27,949 nt of DNA from JAERML01 sp035687895 (GTDB lineage: Bacteria > Bacteroidota > Ignavibacteria > UBA10030 > UBA6906). The notes beneath the pieces are model-generated. The model made no database searches and was not told where the DNA came from. It saw only the letters and a list, made by a program, of their open reading frames with translations. The DNA lies in assembly GCA_035687895.1 (NCBI GenBank), contig DASRUE010000040.1:1-27949 (forward strand), read 5' to 3'. The position numbers and the translations under genes are program-made. Positions 21,458 to 27,949 of the stretch are shown one piece after another. Each line of letters opens with the position of its first letter. The stretch's first letter is position 1.

Positions 21458-22801
21458 CTATCGGACGTCGTCCACGATGACGAATGAGGTCTTCCCCGCA
21501 CGGATGGCCACAATTTCCTCCCTGAACTCATAGCCACCATCCGATGAGCGGATGGAGATTGTATATTTCCCTGGTGCAAGATGGATCCTGGCCAACTGAA
21601 TCTCGCCGGGGAGGATTCTCCACGTACGTGTGTCCGCTTGCTCCGTTGCTCCCACAAAAAGGTCGATGGCGATACTGCCGAGGACATTCCTCACCTTGCT
21701 GTCGCTGTCCTTCTTCAAGTCCGACTTCGCCTTTTCCGCTGCAAGAAACTTCAGGAGCGCACGACCGCCGCTCTTCAGGTAGATCATGGCGAGCCTGTCT
21801 TCCAGAGTCTTGTTGGCAATGGCAGTGACGTTTTCCGCCACGACGGTCCGGGCTCTGAGAGAATCCTTGGACGACGTCACCACGACGTCATAGGAGCGAC
21901 CTCCTTTATACCGGGGCTGGAACTTTGGAAGGGCAACCTGAAATGTGTGCAGCGTTCCTGAGGAATCGGGGATGGTGACTGTTGGCCGCTGTTCTATCTT
22001 GATCGGACCATTTCCCGCATACGCAACGACGAGCACGCTCCCGTTGAACAGGTCGCGGCGCTTGAATTCGTGTCCGCCGAGTGCAAGATAGGTGTCTTGC
22101 TCTTCGGTGAACGAGAGCAAGGTTGCCGTACGGACAAGATCATCAAGAAGGAATCGAGGCAGCGGTGTGCCGTACTCTTTGGTATACGTTTGATAGGTTT
22201 CGTAGGCCTTCCGGTAGGAGATGAACGCGTCGTTCAGTTCTCCGCTGGACTCGTACAAAGCGCCCGCAATGTAGCGGATGAAAGCATCTTCCTGATACTT
22301 GTTCTTCCCTTCGTACTGCTTCGCGTACTCACGAAGTTTGAGATCGACCTTTCTGGCTTCAACAAGAGCATCGTCTGCAAGGCCTTCCTCCGCATAGTTC
22401 AGTGCCAGGAAAACATTGATCAACACTTTCTCGAAGTCCTCTCCCTCGTACGGCAGGATGTTGTCGTTCAATACAAAAGAGAGGGCCGCCAAGCTCACGC
22501 TTTTCGTGTAAAGATCCTCGATCTCCTTCTCCGCCGCAAAAAAATGGCGGGTGCTGGAATCCGATTTGCCGGCATAATGATACAACAGACCAAGATCGAG
22601 ATTGTACAGGACAGTGCTCTTGTCGCCATAGGCGGATTCGTTCTTTCTTACCTCTTCAATCGCCTGCGCGTATTTTCCCTGTGCAACGTACTCTTCCACG
22701 TCCCGGTAGAACTCCGTCGAAGAAGCACATGACATCAAGAAAAGGGAAAGCGCTGCAGTAAGCCACCACAGCGCTTTCAGGACATCCCGTACATCAACCA
22801 T
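21458..22801 (-). CDS. TPR-containing lipoprotein, COG3014-like
   Basis: A 447-residue exported lipoprotein: hydrophobic N-terminus and lipobox LMSC (Cys25). Next come TPR-like helical repeats (YVAQGKYAQAIEEVRKN, LDLGLLYHYAGKSDSSTRHF, IRYIAGALYESSGELNDAF) to about residue 190, then a beta-rich C-terminal half ending with ITIRSSDGGYEF-type and FVIVDD segments. The overall plan matches the uncharacterised COG3014 family, which is frequently encoded next to LpoB-like lipoproteins, as here (gap 21 bases from the LpoB-like gene). Probably works at the envelope with its partner; biochemical role unknown. No Shine-Dalgarno precedes the ATG, so coupled translation is likely. Confidence 0.8.
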   Translation of the reverse strand: MVDVRDVLKALWWLTAALSLFLMSCASSTEFYRDVEEYVAQGKYAQAIEEVRKNESAYGDKSTVLYNLDLGLLYHYAGKSDSSTRHFFAAEKEIEDLYTKSVSLAALSFVLNDNILPYEGEDFEKVLINVFLALNYAEEGLADDALVEARKVDLKLREYAKQYEGKNKYQEDAFIRYIAGALYESSGELNDAFISYRKAYETYQTYTKEYGTPLPRFLLDDLVRTATLLSFTEEQDTYLALGGHEFKRRDLFNGSVLVVAYAGNGPIKIEQRPTVTIPDSSGTLHTFQVALPKFQPRYKGGRSYDVVVTSSKDSLRARTVVAENVTAIANKTLEDRLAMIYLKSGGRALLKFLAAEKAKSDLKKDSDSKVRNVLGSIAIDLFVGATEQADTRTWRILPGEIQLARIHLAPGKYTISIRSSDGGYEFREEIVAIRAGKTSFVIVDDVR

Positions 22802-22822
22802 GTTGCGTCTTTCGGAGGAGGA

Positions 22823-23437
22823 TTAGAACTTCGAGCCGCTTTGCGAGACGAACTTCTTGATCTTCTTCTCTCCGATCCACGCCTTCCGGTTGGTTTCGAT
22901 ATTCACCAGTTCGAGGTTAACCTGATAGTACTTCACCTTATCGCCCCCCTCCTGATCAATAATCGTGGTAATGTCGCCACGCAGCATGAAATCCGCACCA
23001 GCTTCCTGTTGGAATTTCTTGATGGACTCGGCGGAAGCGTTTTCCTGCTGGTCGGCGCGTTCCTCGCGCACTTCGGTTCGCTCCTCTTTGTTCGCCACAA
23101 AGCTCACACGTCCCGAGTTGATCAATTCACGCTCCAGATTCTTGATGAACGCCGTCGTGGCGATATGCTCGCTGGACCGATTCCTCACCGTCCCGACAAT
23201 GACATCGGGGGAGCGCTTCTTTTCTCCCTTGAATTCTCCCAGCCAACCGCGGGAGAGAACATCGTTGATCATTTCCTGGGCAACAAGGCGCGAGTCTGTG
23301 TCGTTCCAGTCACCACTCAGGTCGATGGTGGTGTCTGGTTCGACGCGCTGGACTGTTTTGCTGGCGCCGCAGCCGGCAAACATGCTCAGAGTGGCGATAA
23401 CTACTGACGAGAAAAAAACAAGACGTGCTACACTCAC
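22823..23437 (-). CDS. LpoB-like lipoprotein (penicillin-binding protein activator family)
   Basis: A 204-residue lipoprotein. The signal ends MFAGC. The mature part has the LpoB (PF13036) pattern: TIDLSGDWNDTDSRLVAQEM, then VIVGTVRNRSSEHI, FIKNLERELINSGRVSFV, AGADFMLRGDI and VNLELVNIETNRKAWIGEKKIKK. In enterobacteria LpoB activates PBP1b; in this lineage that partner relation is only inferred. Start GTG at 23435-23437 is chosen because a strong AGGAGGAGC precedes it; the frame is open back to an ATG at 23467 which lacks such a site. First gene of a two-gene lipoprotein operon with the COG3014-like protein. Confidence 0.88.
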   Translation of the reverse strand: MSVARLVFFSSVVIATLSMFAGCGASKTVQRVEPDTTIDLSGDWNDTDSRLVAQEMINDVLSRGWLGEFKGEKKRSPDVIVGTVRNRSSEHIATTAFIKNLERELINSGRVSFVANKEERTEVREERADQQENASAESIKKFQQEAGADFMLRGDITTIIDQEGGDKVKYYQVNLELVNIETNRKAWIGEKKIKKFVSQSGSKF

Positions 23438-23506
23438 TGCTCCTCCTGTATCTGTTTGCGTGAACATGAATGGTCTGGATTCTTATGGTGATATTGAAGT
23501 GGTCAC

Positions 23507-23535
23507 AAGATACGAAAAACCCCTGCCGCTTTCAA
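23507..23535 (-). promoter_or_regulatory. Candidate sigma70 promoter of the LpoB-like/COG3014-like operon
   Basis: Minus strand TTGAAA (23535-23530) and TATCTT (23512-23507) separated by exactly 17 bases, in the gap after the RmuC-like gene. Predicted start near 23500 gives a leader of about 63 bases before the GTG. Confidence 0.5.
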
Positions 23536-23562
23536 GCAAGTGCCCTGAGTCGCGTGGTGCAA

Positions 23563-24810
23563 TCAGCGATGTCCCGACTCGTCGTCTTCGTAAAGAGGCA
23601 GTTGCCCGATGTCCCGGTGCAGCGAAGGCGGGAAAACAATTGCCTTGGCCTCGGCTTCCTTCTGAATTCTTCCAGCGTCGTCTTCCAGATCTCTCGTGAG
23701 GATCTGCTTCGAGCGTCGTTCCTGCGGAGGATTGAGCTTCTCAGATTTCTCAAACTCCACCACCTTCTCCAGAATCTCGCGTGGCAGGTCGGCTTTGCAC
23801 TTGGTGAGAATATCGAGGAACTCCCACGCAAAGAAGTGGTCGATCTGAATTCGTCGCTTCGTCATGTGAGCGAACTTGCCTATGACCCTGCAGATATTCT
23901 CCCGCTCCTCGGGGCTCATCTGATTCACAAACTCATAATCCTCGATCTTCTTGAGAGACAGTATGATCGGCTCGAGCGCGTCCACCGTAACGATATAGAC
24001 CGAGTAATCAGCCATGTTGTAACAGAATTGGTCAAGCACGTCCACCGTGTTGGAGGGTACAACGAGAAACAGATCCTTACGGACGTTTTCTTCCTTGACG
24101 TACTTTCCTACCGATTCGGTTTGAGTCCGGATATATGTTGGAAAGTTCTCAAGATTGTCCGATGCAGGGCTTTTGGCATCAAAGACGACATGCTCATCGC
24201 AGATCTTTATCACAGTATCGGGCTTCCCTTTGAATGGGACATTCTCGACATATTCTATTGTGTGCTTCTGACAGATCCGCTTGATGTTGCCAACAACATT
24301 GTCCTGATGGTTTGCCCATGTTTCTTTCAGCGACTGAAGACGTTCAATCTCAGCGTTCTGACGCTCATCTTTCTCTCTGTTTCGTTCGTTTCCTACACGT
24401 TCAATTTCCCCTTTCAAAACTGCCATCCTGTTTTCGTGCTCTCTCTGTCGATGACTTTCATCCCGCTTGAAGGCAACATTCTCTTGTTCGATCCTCGATA
24501 TGTCTCTTCCGAGTTGATCCACTTTTTGCTTGAGCAACGCGATTTCCTTCCCTTGCTCATTAATCGTTTTGTCTCTTGTGTCAATATTTGAAGTGAGATG
24601 CTCCTTGTCCTTTTTCAGGTTGGCAATGGCATTGCTTTGTTGGTCAAGTTCTTTTGAAATACGATCAGCTTCACCGACCAACGATTTGAACTCCTCATAC
24701 GCCTCATAACTCAGATTCTTGAGAGATCTCCACGCGAAGACTCTCTGCCAGAAGGTTAACAATTTGATTCGTTCAAAGAAGAGATTCAATCTATCAACCC
24801 TGTTTTCCAT
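23563..24810 (-). CDS. RmuC-like coiled-coil protein with PD-(D/E)XK nuclease signature
   Basis: A 415-residue protein. Residues about 40-165 are a long, charged coiled coil (heptads rich in Lys, Glu, Gln). From about 175 a globular domain carries KGKPDTVIKICDEHVVFDAKSP: Asp198, Asp211 and Lys213 fit a PD-(D/E)XK nuclease core. Order and flanking strands (DLFLVVPSNTVDVLDQ, YSVYIVTVDALEPIIL) parallel the RmuC family, which also follows a coiled coil with an R-P-D...D-A-K core. RmuC usually has an N-terminal membrane helix; here residues 12-30 are only weakly hydrophobic. ATG 24810 is preferred because GAGG lies about six bases upstream; the GTG two codons earlier overlaps it. Similarity is too distant to name rmuC. 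Role in DNA rearrangement or defence is inference. Confidence 0.72.
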   Translation of the reverse strand: MENRVDRLNLFFERIKLLTFWQRVFAWRSLKNLSYEAYEEFKSLVGEADRISKELDQQSNAIANLKKDKEHLTSNIDTRDKTINEQGKEIALLKQKVDQLGRDISRIEQENVAFKRDESHRQREHENRMAVLKGEIERVGNERNREKDERQNAEIERLQSLKETWANHQDNVVGNIKRICQKHTIEYVENVPFKGKPDTVIKICDEHVVFDAKSPASDNLENFPTYIRTQTESVGKYVKEENVRKDLFLVVPSNTVDVLDQFCYNMADYSVYIVTVDALEPIILSLKKIEDYEFVNQMSPEERENICRVIGKFAHMTKRRIQIDHFFAWEFLDILTKCKADLPREILEKVVEFEKSEKLNPPQERRSKQILTRDLEDDAGRIQKEAEAKAIVFPPSLHRDIGQLPLYEDDESGHR

Positions 24811-24853
24811 ACTCACCTCTAAAGCACTATGTGTTTACAATTGAAGTGCGAAC

Positions 24854-24871
24854 TTTGGTTACAAAACCAAA
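24854..24871. repeat. Short hairpin upstream of the RmuC-like gene
   Basis: TTTGGTT-ACAA-AACCAAA, a 7-bp perfect AT-rich stem, 44 bases upstream of the RmuC-like ATG and adjoining the terminator of the BI-1 gene. Its right arm supplies part of the T-rich tail of that terminator on the minus strand. Confidence 0.4.
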
Positions 24872-24911
24872 CAACAAGAGAGCCGACCCTCATGTGGTCG
24901 GGATCGGCTCT
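24862..24911 (-). terminator. Terminator of the Bax-inhibitor-1 family gene
   Basis: Minus-strand stem AGAGCCGA/TCGGCTCT with an inner CCC/GGG (24911-24879), followed by TGTTGTTTGGTTTTGTAA, a T-rich tail. It is 34 bases past the stop. Confidence 0.65.
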
Positions 24912-24944
24912 GCAATGCACATCGCTGATTCTCTGAAAAGCACG

Positions 24945-25655
24945 TTACTTCCTGTTCCCCATAACTCTGAGCAGCAACAGAAATAGGTTGATGAAATCAA
25001 GATACAATCGGAGCGCTCCCATGATTGCGCCCTTCTGCTCGGCCTCCTCACCTTGCGACACTATACCACTCATCTCTTTGATCTTCTGAGTGTCATATGC
25101 TGTCAGGCCCACAAAAACAAGAATGCCGACGTAGGTAGTGATCCAGTAGATAGTTTCATTATTCAAAAAGAAATTGACAATCGACGCGAGGACCACCCCA
25201 ACCAATCCCATCATCAGGAAACTTCCCATGCTGGTGAGATCCCGTTTCGTGACGTATCCGTATGCACTCATGGCACCGAATGTCCCGGCGCTAACAAAGA
25301 ACGTCGTTGCAAGCGATGCTGCGGTGTAGAGAAGGAATACGAGGGAGAGCGTCAATCCTGTCAGCGCGGAATATGCAACGAAGACAAGAGTCGCAGTGGA
25401 TGCAGACATCTTTTCGACCCTGGCGGACAGCCAGATAACGAGGCCAAGCTGACCGAACACCAAGCCGAGAAACGTCCAGCGGCTCGAAAAAATGAGCTCG
25501 AGCAGTGCCGGAGTGTTAATGGTCAGCAGTGCAACGATTCCGGTGACCATCAGGCCGGCCATCATCCAGCCATACACTTTCGCAACAAACGCACGCTGCA
25601 ACTCCTGGGCTTGTTCCGCGGTTACAGTCGTGGACGTTACCCACTGTTCATTCAT
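24945..25655 (-). CDS. Bax inhibitor-1 / YccA family membrane protein
   Basis: A 236-residue integral membrane protein of the BI-1 family (PF01027), with about seven hydrophobic helices after a short polar N-terminus. Family landmarks include FVAKVYGWMMAGLMVTG near 28-44, FVAYSALTGLTLS near 92-104, the central SAGTFGAMSAYGYVTKRDL and the final helix region with TAYDTQKIKEM and ALRLYLDFINLFLLLLR. Related proteins act as pH-sensitive calcium leaks (BsYetJ) or modulate FtsH (YccA); which applies here is unknown. ATG with GGAGGAGG upstream. Own promoter and terminator candidates flank it. Confidence 0.93.
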   Translation of the reverse strand: MNEQWVTSTTVTAEQAQELQRAFVAKVYGWMMAGLMVTGIVALLTINTPALLELIFSSRWTFLGLVFGQLGLVIWLSARVEKMSASTATLVFVAYSALTGLTLSLVFLLYTAASLATTFFVSAGTFGAMSAYGYVTKRDLTSMGSFLMMGLVGVVLASIVNFFLNNETIYWITTYVGILVFVGLTAYDTQKIKEMSGIVSQGEEAEQKGAIMGALRLYLDFINLFLLLLRVMGNRK

Positions 25656-25686
25656 GTGGCCTCCTCCGTGGTGTGAGATGATAGCA

Positions 25687-25717
25687 CAAATATACGGGAA
25701 GTTTCTCCATCACGCAA
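25687..25717 (-). promoter_or_regulatory. Candidate promoter of the BI-1 family gene
   Basis: Minus strand TTGCGT (25717-25712), 17 bases, then TATATT (25694-25689, 5 of 6). The same box extends to TATATTTG, which also fits the Bacteroidota TAnnTTTG element with a GTTG about 20 bases upstream. Leader about 25-30 bases. Confidence 0.45.
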
Positions 25718-25732
25718 CCGATACGCGCAAAT

Positions 25733-25765
25733 GGGAGGCCAGCCCACTCCGGGGCCCGACCTCCC
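25733..25765 (-). terminator. Possible terminator of the PUR-family gene
   Basis: Arms GGGAGG/CCTCCC with inner GCCC/GGGC, 21 bases past the stop of the PUR-family gene; on the minus strand it is followed by ATTTGCG, a short weak T-run. Confidence 0.4.
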
Positions 25766-25786
25766 TTGCGCTACCAGCTGAATCCG

Positions 25787-26008
25787 TTACTGAGCGACAG
25801 CTTGCGCCGCCTCGTCGATCGCCTGACGAAACTGGTCAATCGTTTCACCAAAGACCCGCACGGTGGTCCGCTTCTTCTCCTCGCCGTCCAGCCTGTTCTC
25901 TGAGATCGACAGGTACTTGTTCCCGTTCTTCGCCTCTTTCACATCCACGAAGTAGGTCGTCTTTCCCGAGCGAACCATCGTCGAGTAGATTGCATTGTTG
26001 TTTGTCAT
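25787..26008 (-). CDS. PUR family DNA/RNA-binding protein (DUF3276)
   Basis: A 73-residue protein with a single PUR-like repeat: IYSTMVRSGKTTYFVDVKEA, then NKYLSISENR and RTTVRVFGETIDQFRQAIDEA. This is the DUF3276 pattern of Bacteroidota-type bacteria; members bind nucleic acid with PUR-alpha-like folds and likely dimerise. ATG at 26006-26008 has GGAGG five bases upstream and gives the normal family start. The frame stays open for 56 more codons upstream and includes a hydrophobic stretch (WVGLAITSCYLISFLIV), but no initiation signal supports it. A 6-bp hairpin lies in its leader. Divergent from citrate synthase. Confidence 0.88.
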   Translation of the reverse strand: MTNNNAIYSTMVRSGKTTYFVDVKEAKNGNKYLSISENRLDGEEKKRTTVRVFGETIDQFRQAIDEAAQAVAQ

Positions 26009-26583
26009 GACATCCTCCACACATTTGTTTATTGGTTGACTTCCGCCAGAGGCTGTCTCTGGATCCGGAGTTGAGGTCTTTTTGGTTGTGACCCCTTCTA
26101 CTATAAGAAACGAAATGAGGTAACAGCTGGTGATTGCCAGCCCAACCCATTGATTTCTAAGTACTTCCGGGAGCAAAGGCGATGGAATTACCGGTCAGCC
26201 GCCCGATTGAACTCCCGAATGACAAGAAATCTCCAAACCCAACCCTGATTGATTCCTCTTGCTTTGCTCCAAGTCCGTCCCTATCTTATTGACAGTTGCC
26301 GGATGTGGTGCTGGATCCTCTACTCAATGTCAGCCACACCGGATGGGTTCACACTTCTATCCTCGTTCTTTTTCAACGCGGCGCCCGAGGCGCTTCACAC
26401 CCGCATCCGTTCTTAAACCGTTCTTCTTCGAGTTTCCAGGCTTCAGTTCGGGTAATACATCGCAAGAGCCAACAGCGAATTGCGACCCAATGCGCGTCTG
26501 AAACCCGGTGCCCCGAATACACAATGGTCAGCTCACAGCGTGACCTGAATACATCCAAAAGCCAAATCTCACAGGAGGTTCTT
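26009..26583. other. Divergent intergenic region between PUR-family gene and citrate synthase
   Basis: 575 bases without a gene I can support. Contents: a leader hairpin for the PUR gene (26046-26062); a TATAGT box (26105-26100, minus) with a poor -35; a GCTGG/CCAGC hairpin (26126-26141); a TTGACA at 26289-26294 (plus) with no -10 partner; and a GCGCC/GGCGC hairpin (26381-26393). Frames open into both flanking genes, but their translations look non-coding. Confidence 0.5.
26046..26062 (-). promoter_or_regulatory. Leader hairpin of the PUR-family gene
   Basis: CCAGAG-(5)-CTCTGG, a perfect 6-bp stem on the minus strand, 38 bases upstream of the PUR ATG and downstream of a weak TATAGT box. May stabilise the leader or bind a regulator; self-binding by the RNA-binding product is pure speculation. 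Confidence 0.3.
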
Positions 26584-27945
26584 ATGGGAGAAAATATCAC
26601 AGTAATCAACGCCAAGACGGGAAAGGAATTCCAGATCCCCAAGGATCTGCTGGTCCAGGACCATGTCACAATCATCGACAGCAGAACAGGCAAGGAGTAT
26701 CCAATCCCGATCGTTAACGGCACAATCAAGAGCATCGATCTGCGTCAGATCAAAGTGTCCGATGATGACTTCGGTCTGATGGGATATGACCCTGCATTTA
26801 TGAATACCGCGTCATGTCAGAGCAAGATCACGTTCATCGATGGGGACAAGGGCATCCTCCGCTATCGCGGATATCCCATCGAACAACTTGCAGGAAAATG
26901 CACGTTCCTCGAGGTCGCATTCTTGATTCTGCACGGCGAATTGCCGACGAGGTCTCAGCTGGACGAATGGACCTACAACATCACGCATCACACCATGCTG
27001 CACGAGAACATCAAGAAGTTCATGGAAGGATTCCATCCCGATGCGCATCCAATGGGGATGCTCGTAAGCACAGTCGCTGCACTATCCACCTTCTATCCCG
27101 ATGCGAAAAACATCTTCGATCCGGAGTCCAGGAAGCTGCAGATCTATCGACTCATCGGAAAGATGCCGACTATCGGCGCCTACGGCTACAGGCACCGTCT
27201 CGGACTCCCGTACGTTTATCCGGACAACGAGCTGAGCTACACGGCCAACTTCCTCAATATGATGTACAGAATGACTGAGGTGAAGTACAAGGTGCAACCT
27301 GCCCTTGAACGTGCGCTCGAGATCCTCTTCATCCTCCACGCCGACCATGAGCAAAACTGCAGTGCGAATGCGATGCGAAGCATCGGGAGTTCCCAGGCAG
27401 ACCCGTTTGTGTCAACTGCCGGCGCGGCCGCGGCGTTGTACGGACCACTCCATGGTGGTGCCAACGAGCAGGTGCTTGTAATGCTAAAGCAGATCGGTTC
27501 GAAAAACAATGTTCCCGCGTTCGTCAAGGAAGTGAAGGAGGGGAAGGGAGAGAAACGTCTGATGGGCTTCGGCCACCGGATCTACAAAAACTACGATCCG
27601 CGCGCAAAGATCATCAAGCAGACTGCCGAGGAGGTGTTTGAAGTCACGGGCCGCAACCCGTTGCTTGACATCGCTATCGAACTGGAACGGATCGCGCTCG
27701 AGGATGAGTATTTCATCAAACGCAAACTGTATCCGAACGTCGATTTCTATTCGGGCATCATCTATCAGGCGATGGGCTTCCCGACGGACGCGTTCACAGT
27801 CTTGTTTGCCATCCCCCGAACCGCAGGCTGGCTTGCACAGTGGCAGGAGTTGCTGCTCGATCCCGAGCAAAAAATCGCCCGGCCAAGGCAGGTCTATATT
27901 GGTGAGGACAAGCGGGATTTTGTGCCGATCGAAAAAAGGAAATAG
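26584..27945 (+). CDS. gltA: Citrate synthase (hexameric type II-like)
   Basis: Condenses oxaloacetate and acetyl-CoA to citrate at the entry of the TCA cycle. The 453-residue product has the type II landmark TASCQSKITFIDGDKGILRYRGYPIE (positions 75-100, described in parts) and the catalytic residues His290 (PLHGGAN), His331 (GFGHRIYKNYDP) and Asp387 (YPNVDFYSG), plus HADHEQNCS near 252. ATG 26584 has a perfect AGGAGG (26573-26578) five bases upstream, which decides it over ATG 26524 and ATG 26296. The N-terminal arm is longer than usual and contains two copies of a 15-residue motif, ITVINAKTGKEFQIP (5-19) and VTIIDSRTGKEYPIP (28-42). The stop is four bases before the window end, so the terminator is not visible. 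Confidence 0.97.
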   Translation: MGENITVINAKTGKEFQIPKDLLVQDHVTIIDSRTGKEYPIPIVNGTIKSIDLRQIKVSDDDFGLMGYDPAFMNTASCQSKITFIDGDKGILRYRGYPIEQLAGKCTFLEVAFLILHGELPTRSQLDEWTYNITHHTMLHENIKKFMEGFHPDAHPMGMLVSTVAALSTFYPDAKNIFDPESRKLQIYRLIGKMPTIGAYGYRHRLGLPYVYPDNELSYTANFLNMMYRMTEVKYKVQPALERALEILFILHADHEQNCSANAMRSIGSSQADPFVSTAGAAAALYGPLHGGANEQVLVMLKQIGSKNNVPAFVKEVKEGKGEKRLMGFGHRIYKNYDPRAKIIKQTAEEVFEVTGRNPLLDIAIELERIALEDEYFIKRKLYPNVDFYSGIIYQAMGFPTDAFTVLFAIPRTAGWLAQWQELLLDPEQKIARPRQVYIGEDKRDFVPIEKRK

Positions 27946-27949
27946 CTGA

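Noticed and set aside
22070..22732. Plus-strand open frame of 220 codons opposite the COG3014-like gene
   Set aside because: Antisense shadow with no motif; the minus-strand frame has a lipobox and TPR repeats.
23470..24591. Long plus-strand open frame (373 codons) opposite the RmuC-like gene
   Set aside because: Lies fully antisense to a gene with a ribosome site, coiled coil and nuclease motif; its translation shows no recognisable domain.
26289..26294. TTGACA as citrate synthase promoter
   Set aside because: No -10-like hexamer at 15-19 bases downstream, and it lies almost 300 bases from the start codon.
26296..26583. 96-codon in-frame extension of citrate synthase
   Set aside because: The perfect AGGAGG before ATG 26584 and the family length decide the start; the extension has no similarity to citrate synthases.

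Overview
The window looks like a bacterial chromosome segment from the Fibrobacterota-Chlorobiota-Bacteroidota (FCB) side of the tree, most probably an Ignavibacteria/Chlorobiota-like organism. The main evidence is two secreted proteins ending in the type IX secretion (T9SS) sorting domain with the NYPNPFNPST signature, plus a small PUR-family (DUF3276) nucleic-acid-binding protein typical of Bacteroidota and relatives. Genus cannot be decided from the sequence. No tRNA, rRNA, CRISPR array, transposase or phage gene was found. Most genes are on the minus strand; the plus strand carries only an EcfT gene, two small receiver proteins and citrate synthase.

Left part (25-3704, minus): class I fumarase, then the deazaguanine pair queC/queE (4-base overlap), then a TPR-plus-receiver protein whose phosphoacceptor Asp is replaced by Glu. 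Next (3948-9117) is the most coherent locus: a tight minus-strand operon uppP > Gx-type ECF S component > NusG domain II protein > lipoprotein ApbE > EcfA1 > EcfA2, with ecfT arriving convergently and overlapping the 3' end of ecfA2. Together these supply all parts of an ECF transporter plus the enzyme that attaches FMN to extracytoplasmic proteins. EcfA1 lacks the usual D-loop Asp and H-loop His.

Middle (9429-16185): a stand-alone receiver protein (+), then three exported proteins on the minus strand. These are a T9SS protein with a CxCH motif, a 12-Asp-box propeller T9SS protein, and a TolB-like propeller with one CxxCH haem motif resembling hydrazine-synthase-alpha-related proteins. The last two are translationally coupled.

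Right part (16318-27945): HtpX protease, a TIGR01777 epimerase-like protein preceded by a 31-codon relic of an SRPBCC gene, glycogen branching enzyme with a possible tiny leader ORF, a second stand-alone receiver (+), a two-lipoprotein operon (LpoB-like plus COG3014-like TPR), an RmuC-like coiled-coil protein with a PD-(D/E)XK signature, a Bax-inhibitor-1 family membrane protein, the PUR-family protein, and citrate synthase (+) with a duplicated N-terminal strand motif.

Many start sites lack a Shine-Dalgarno sequence. Both sigma70-like (TTGACA/TATAAT) and Bacteroidota-like (TTTG/TAnnTTTG) promoter candidates are visible. All functional calls rest on motif recognition without database searches.
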